Origin: an uncultured Clostridia bacterium
GTDB taxonomy: Bacteria > Bacillota > Clostridia > UBA1381
Reading direction: 5' to 3'
Assembly (NCBI GenBank): GCA_934487205.1
Contig: CAKSRS010000059.1
Location: 1 to 14,958, forward strand
Length of the DNA stretch: 14,958 nucleotides
A program made the translations under genes and the position numbers. Positions within the stretch are counted from its first letter, which is position 1. The number at the start of each line of letters is the position of its first letter. The notes below the pieces were generated by a model. The model ran no database searches. It saw nothing but the letters and a program-made list of their open reading frames with translations, and was not told the DNA's origin. Positions 14,357 through 14,958 of the stretch are shown piece after piece.

Positions 14357-14662
14357 TTTATTTAACTCGGAAAATTGTTTAACGATTTCATCTACTGCGT
14401 CAATCTGCCGTATCGTCAAATCGGAAACATCAATCATTTTTCGTGAAGGCAGCGACGTGCGGTCGAGTCCTAAAAGCTACTCTATTGTTACGCCGAATTT
14501 GGCTGATAATTTTATAAGTACATTTAAAGACGGCAGTCGCTCTTGATTTTCATATGCCGAAATTATTGATTTATTTACACCTACAAGCTTTAAAAACTGT
14601 GTTTGAGTAAGGTCTTTTTCCATGCGCAGCCGCCGTAGAATGACTGCAAATCCTCTTTTCAT
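14357..14662 (-). pseudogene. XRE-family transcriptional regulator split by an in-frame TAG
   Basis: The first 61 codons (14662 to 14480) encode a complete Cro/CI-type helix-turn-helix: RRLRMEKDLTQTQFLKLVG, then VNKSIISAYENQERLPSLNVLIKL and FGVTIE. Next comes TAG (14479-14477), followed in the same frame by LLGLDRTSLPSRKMIDVSDL and TIRQIDAVDEIVKQFSELNK. Intact relatives read (D/E)YLLG at this spot, so a Tyr codon most likely became TAG by one substitution. The C-terminal part has no stop near its expected end at 14357 and merges with the antisense of the clpX terminator. ATG 14662 has a GGTGG ribosome binding site. The 61-aa DNA-binding piece could still be made; a regulator with an intact C-terminal part could not. 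Confidence 0.7.
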
Positions 14663-14683
14663 TACATCACCCACCTTTGCCAC

Positions 14684-14705
14684 TACCGCCGCGATAAAGG
14701 CGGTA
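14684..14705. promoter_or_regulatory. palindrome between divergent reading frames, operator candidate
   Basis: TACCGCC (14684-14690) and GGCGGTA (14699-14705) form a 7-bp inverted repeat with an 8-nt centre. It lies in the 43-bp gap between the XRE start (14662) and the opposite ATG (14706), where a self-regulating repressor would bind. It also lies in the 5' leader of the XRE mRNA, so it could be only an RNA hairpin. Confidence 0.35.
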
Positions 14706-14925
14706 ATGTTAATTAATAAGGAAGTGAAGGATATACGCGAAAAACGAGGAAGAAGGCGAAATATATTATTGGGTTCTGTATTATACATATCTTTGTGATA
14801 AAATTTACAAGACAAATGAGCGTTATGAAAAGACAAAGGAAAAGGTAAAAATCACAAGTTATACAAAATATTATTGCTATTACCATATGGCGATTGAGCT
14901 GATGCGGCAAAGACTAAAAATGTAA
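14706..14925 (+). pseudogene. small frameshifted gene, perhaps a phage-type regulator remnant
   Basis: An ATG at 14706 starts MLINKEVKD, which soon becomes Arg-rich and stops at 14798. From about 14728 a second frame reads IYAKNEEEGEIYYWVLYYTY, then LCDKIYKTNERYEKTKEK and ITSYTKYYCYYHMAIELMRQ to RLKM, ending in TAA at 14923-14925, but has no start codon of its own. Joining the two frames near GTGAAGGATATAC gives one protein of about 72 aa, so I infer a single small indel. The C-terminal pattern of a tyrosine-rich helix followed by AIELM(x)QRL faintly recalls small phage regulators such as the ArpU/RinA type; this is a weak impression. It lies divergent to the broken XRE gene. Confidence 0.35.
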
Positions 14926-14936
14926 AATTATTGCGA

Positions 14937-14949
14937 GGACACCGTGTCC
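14937..14949. repeat. short perfect palindrome near the right edge
   Basis: GGACAC (14937-14942) and GTGTCC (14944-14949) surround a single C. It lies 11 nt after the small frameshifted gene. The window ends 9 nt later, so its context is unknown. Confidence 0.4.
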
Positions 14950-14958
14950 GGAAGTGGT

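Noticed and set aside
14713..14910. Hydrophobic 65-aa minus-strand frame at the right edge
   Set aside because: It is antisense to the Lys/Glu/Tyr-rich plus-strand frame, lacks a ribosome binding site and looks like the typical hydrophobic mirror of an AT-rich gene.
1..14958. CRISPR arrays, toxin-antitoxin pairs, restriction systems, retrons or biosynthetic clusters
   Set aside because: No regularly spaced repeats, cas-like, reverse transcriptase, methyltransferase or cluster-type genes were seen on either strand.

Overview
The window looks like chromosomal DNA of an anaerobic, spore-forming Firmicute of class Clostridia. The evidence is a type III glutamine synthetase, two forespore or spore functions (a PdaA-type muramic delta-lactam deacetylase and SpoVAD/SpoVAE), GGAGG-type ribosome binding sites, AT-rich intergenic DNA with near-consensus sigma-A promoters, and a tig-clpP-clpX block. 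I did not identify the species. Ordinary housekeeping genes alternate with patches of decayed insertion sequences.

Layout from left to right. (1) 1-800: an alpha/beta hydrolase followed by a strong stem-loop. (2) 801-1790, minus strand: an internally deleted IS1182-family transposase. (3) 1819-2011, minus strand: an elongator tRNA-Met unit with its own consensus promoter and intrinsic terminator. (4) 2089-2922: pdaA. (5) 2948-5148: glnN (GSIII) with a perfect promoter and a leader hairpin. (6) 5150-6300, mostly minus strand: IS rubble. It holds an IS256-like end, an outward promoter, an IS256-family transposase with an internal deletion, and an IS3-type OrfA fragment fused to it. (7) 6407-7795: spoVAD-spoVAE, without the usual preceding spoVAC. 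(8) 7889-10218: a polar amino acid ABC uptake operon (lipoprotein, permease, ATPase). (9) 10270-10965: a metallophosphoesterase. (10) 11007-14339: tig, clpP and clpX with a promoter and a terminator. (11) 14357-14958: a broken XRE-type regulator facing a broken small gene, perhaps a phage or conjugative-element remnant.

How the genes work together: pdaA and spoVAD/AE serve spore cortex maturation and dipicolinic acid handling. glnN assimilates ammonium and the ABC operon imports amino acids. Trigger factor and ClpXP cover nascent-chain folding and regulated proteolysis.

I see no CRISPR array, toxin-antitoxin pair, defence island or biosynthetic cluster, and I do not claim a new system. The observations most worth checking are: a hairpin-start, terminator-end transcript predicted opposite the 3' flank of glnN; a motif shared by two sites where IS ends sit directly behind stem-loops; the missing spoVAC beside the IS rubble; two look-alike promoter regions in front of the ABC operon and tig; and the paired inactivation of the regulator and small gene at the right edge.
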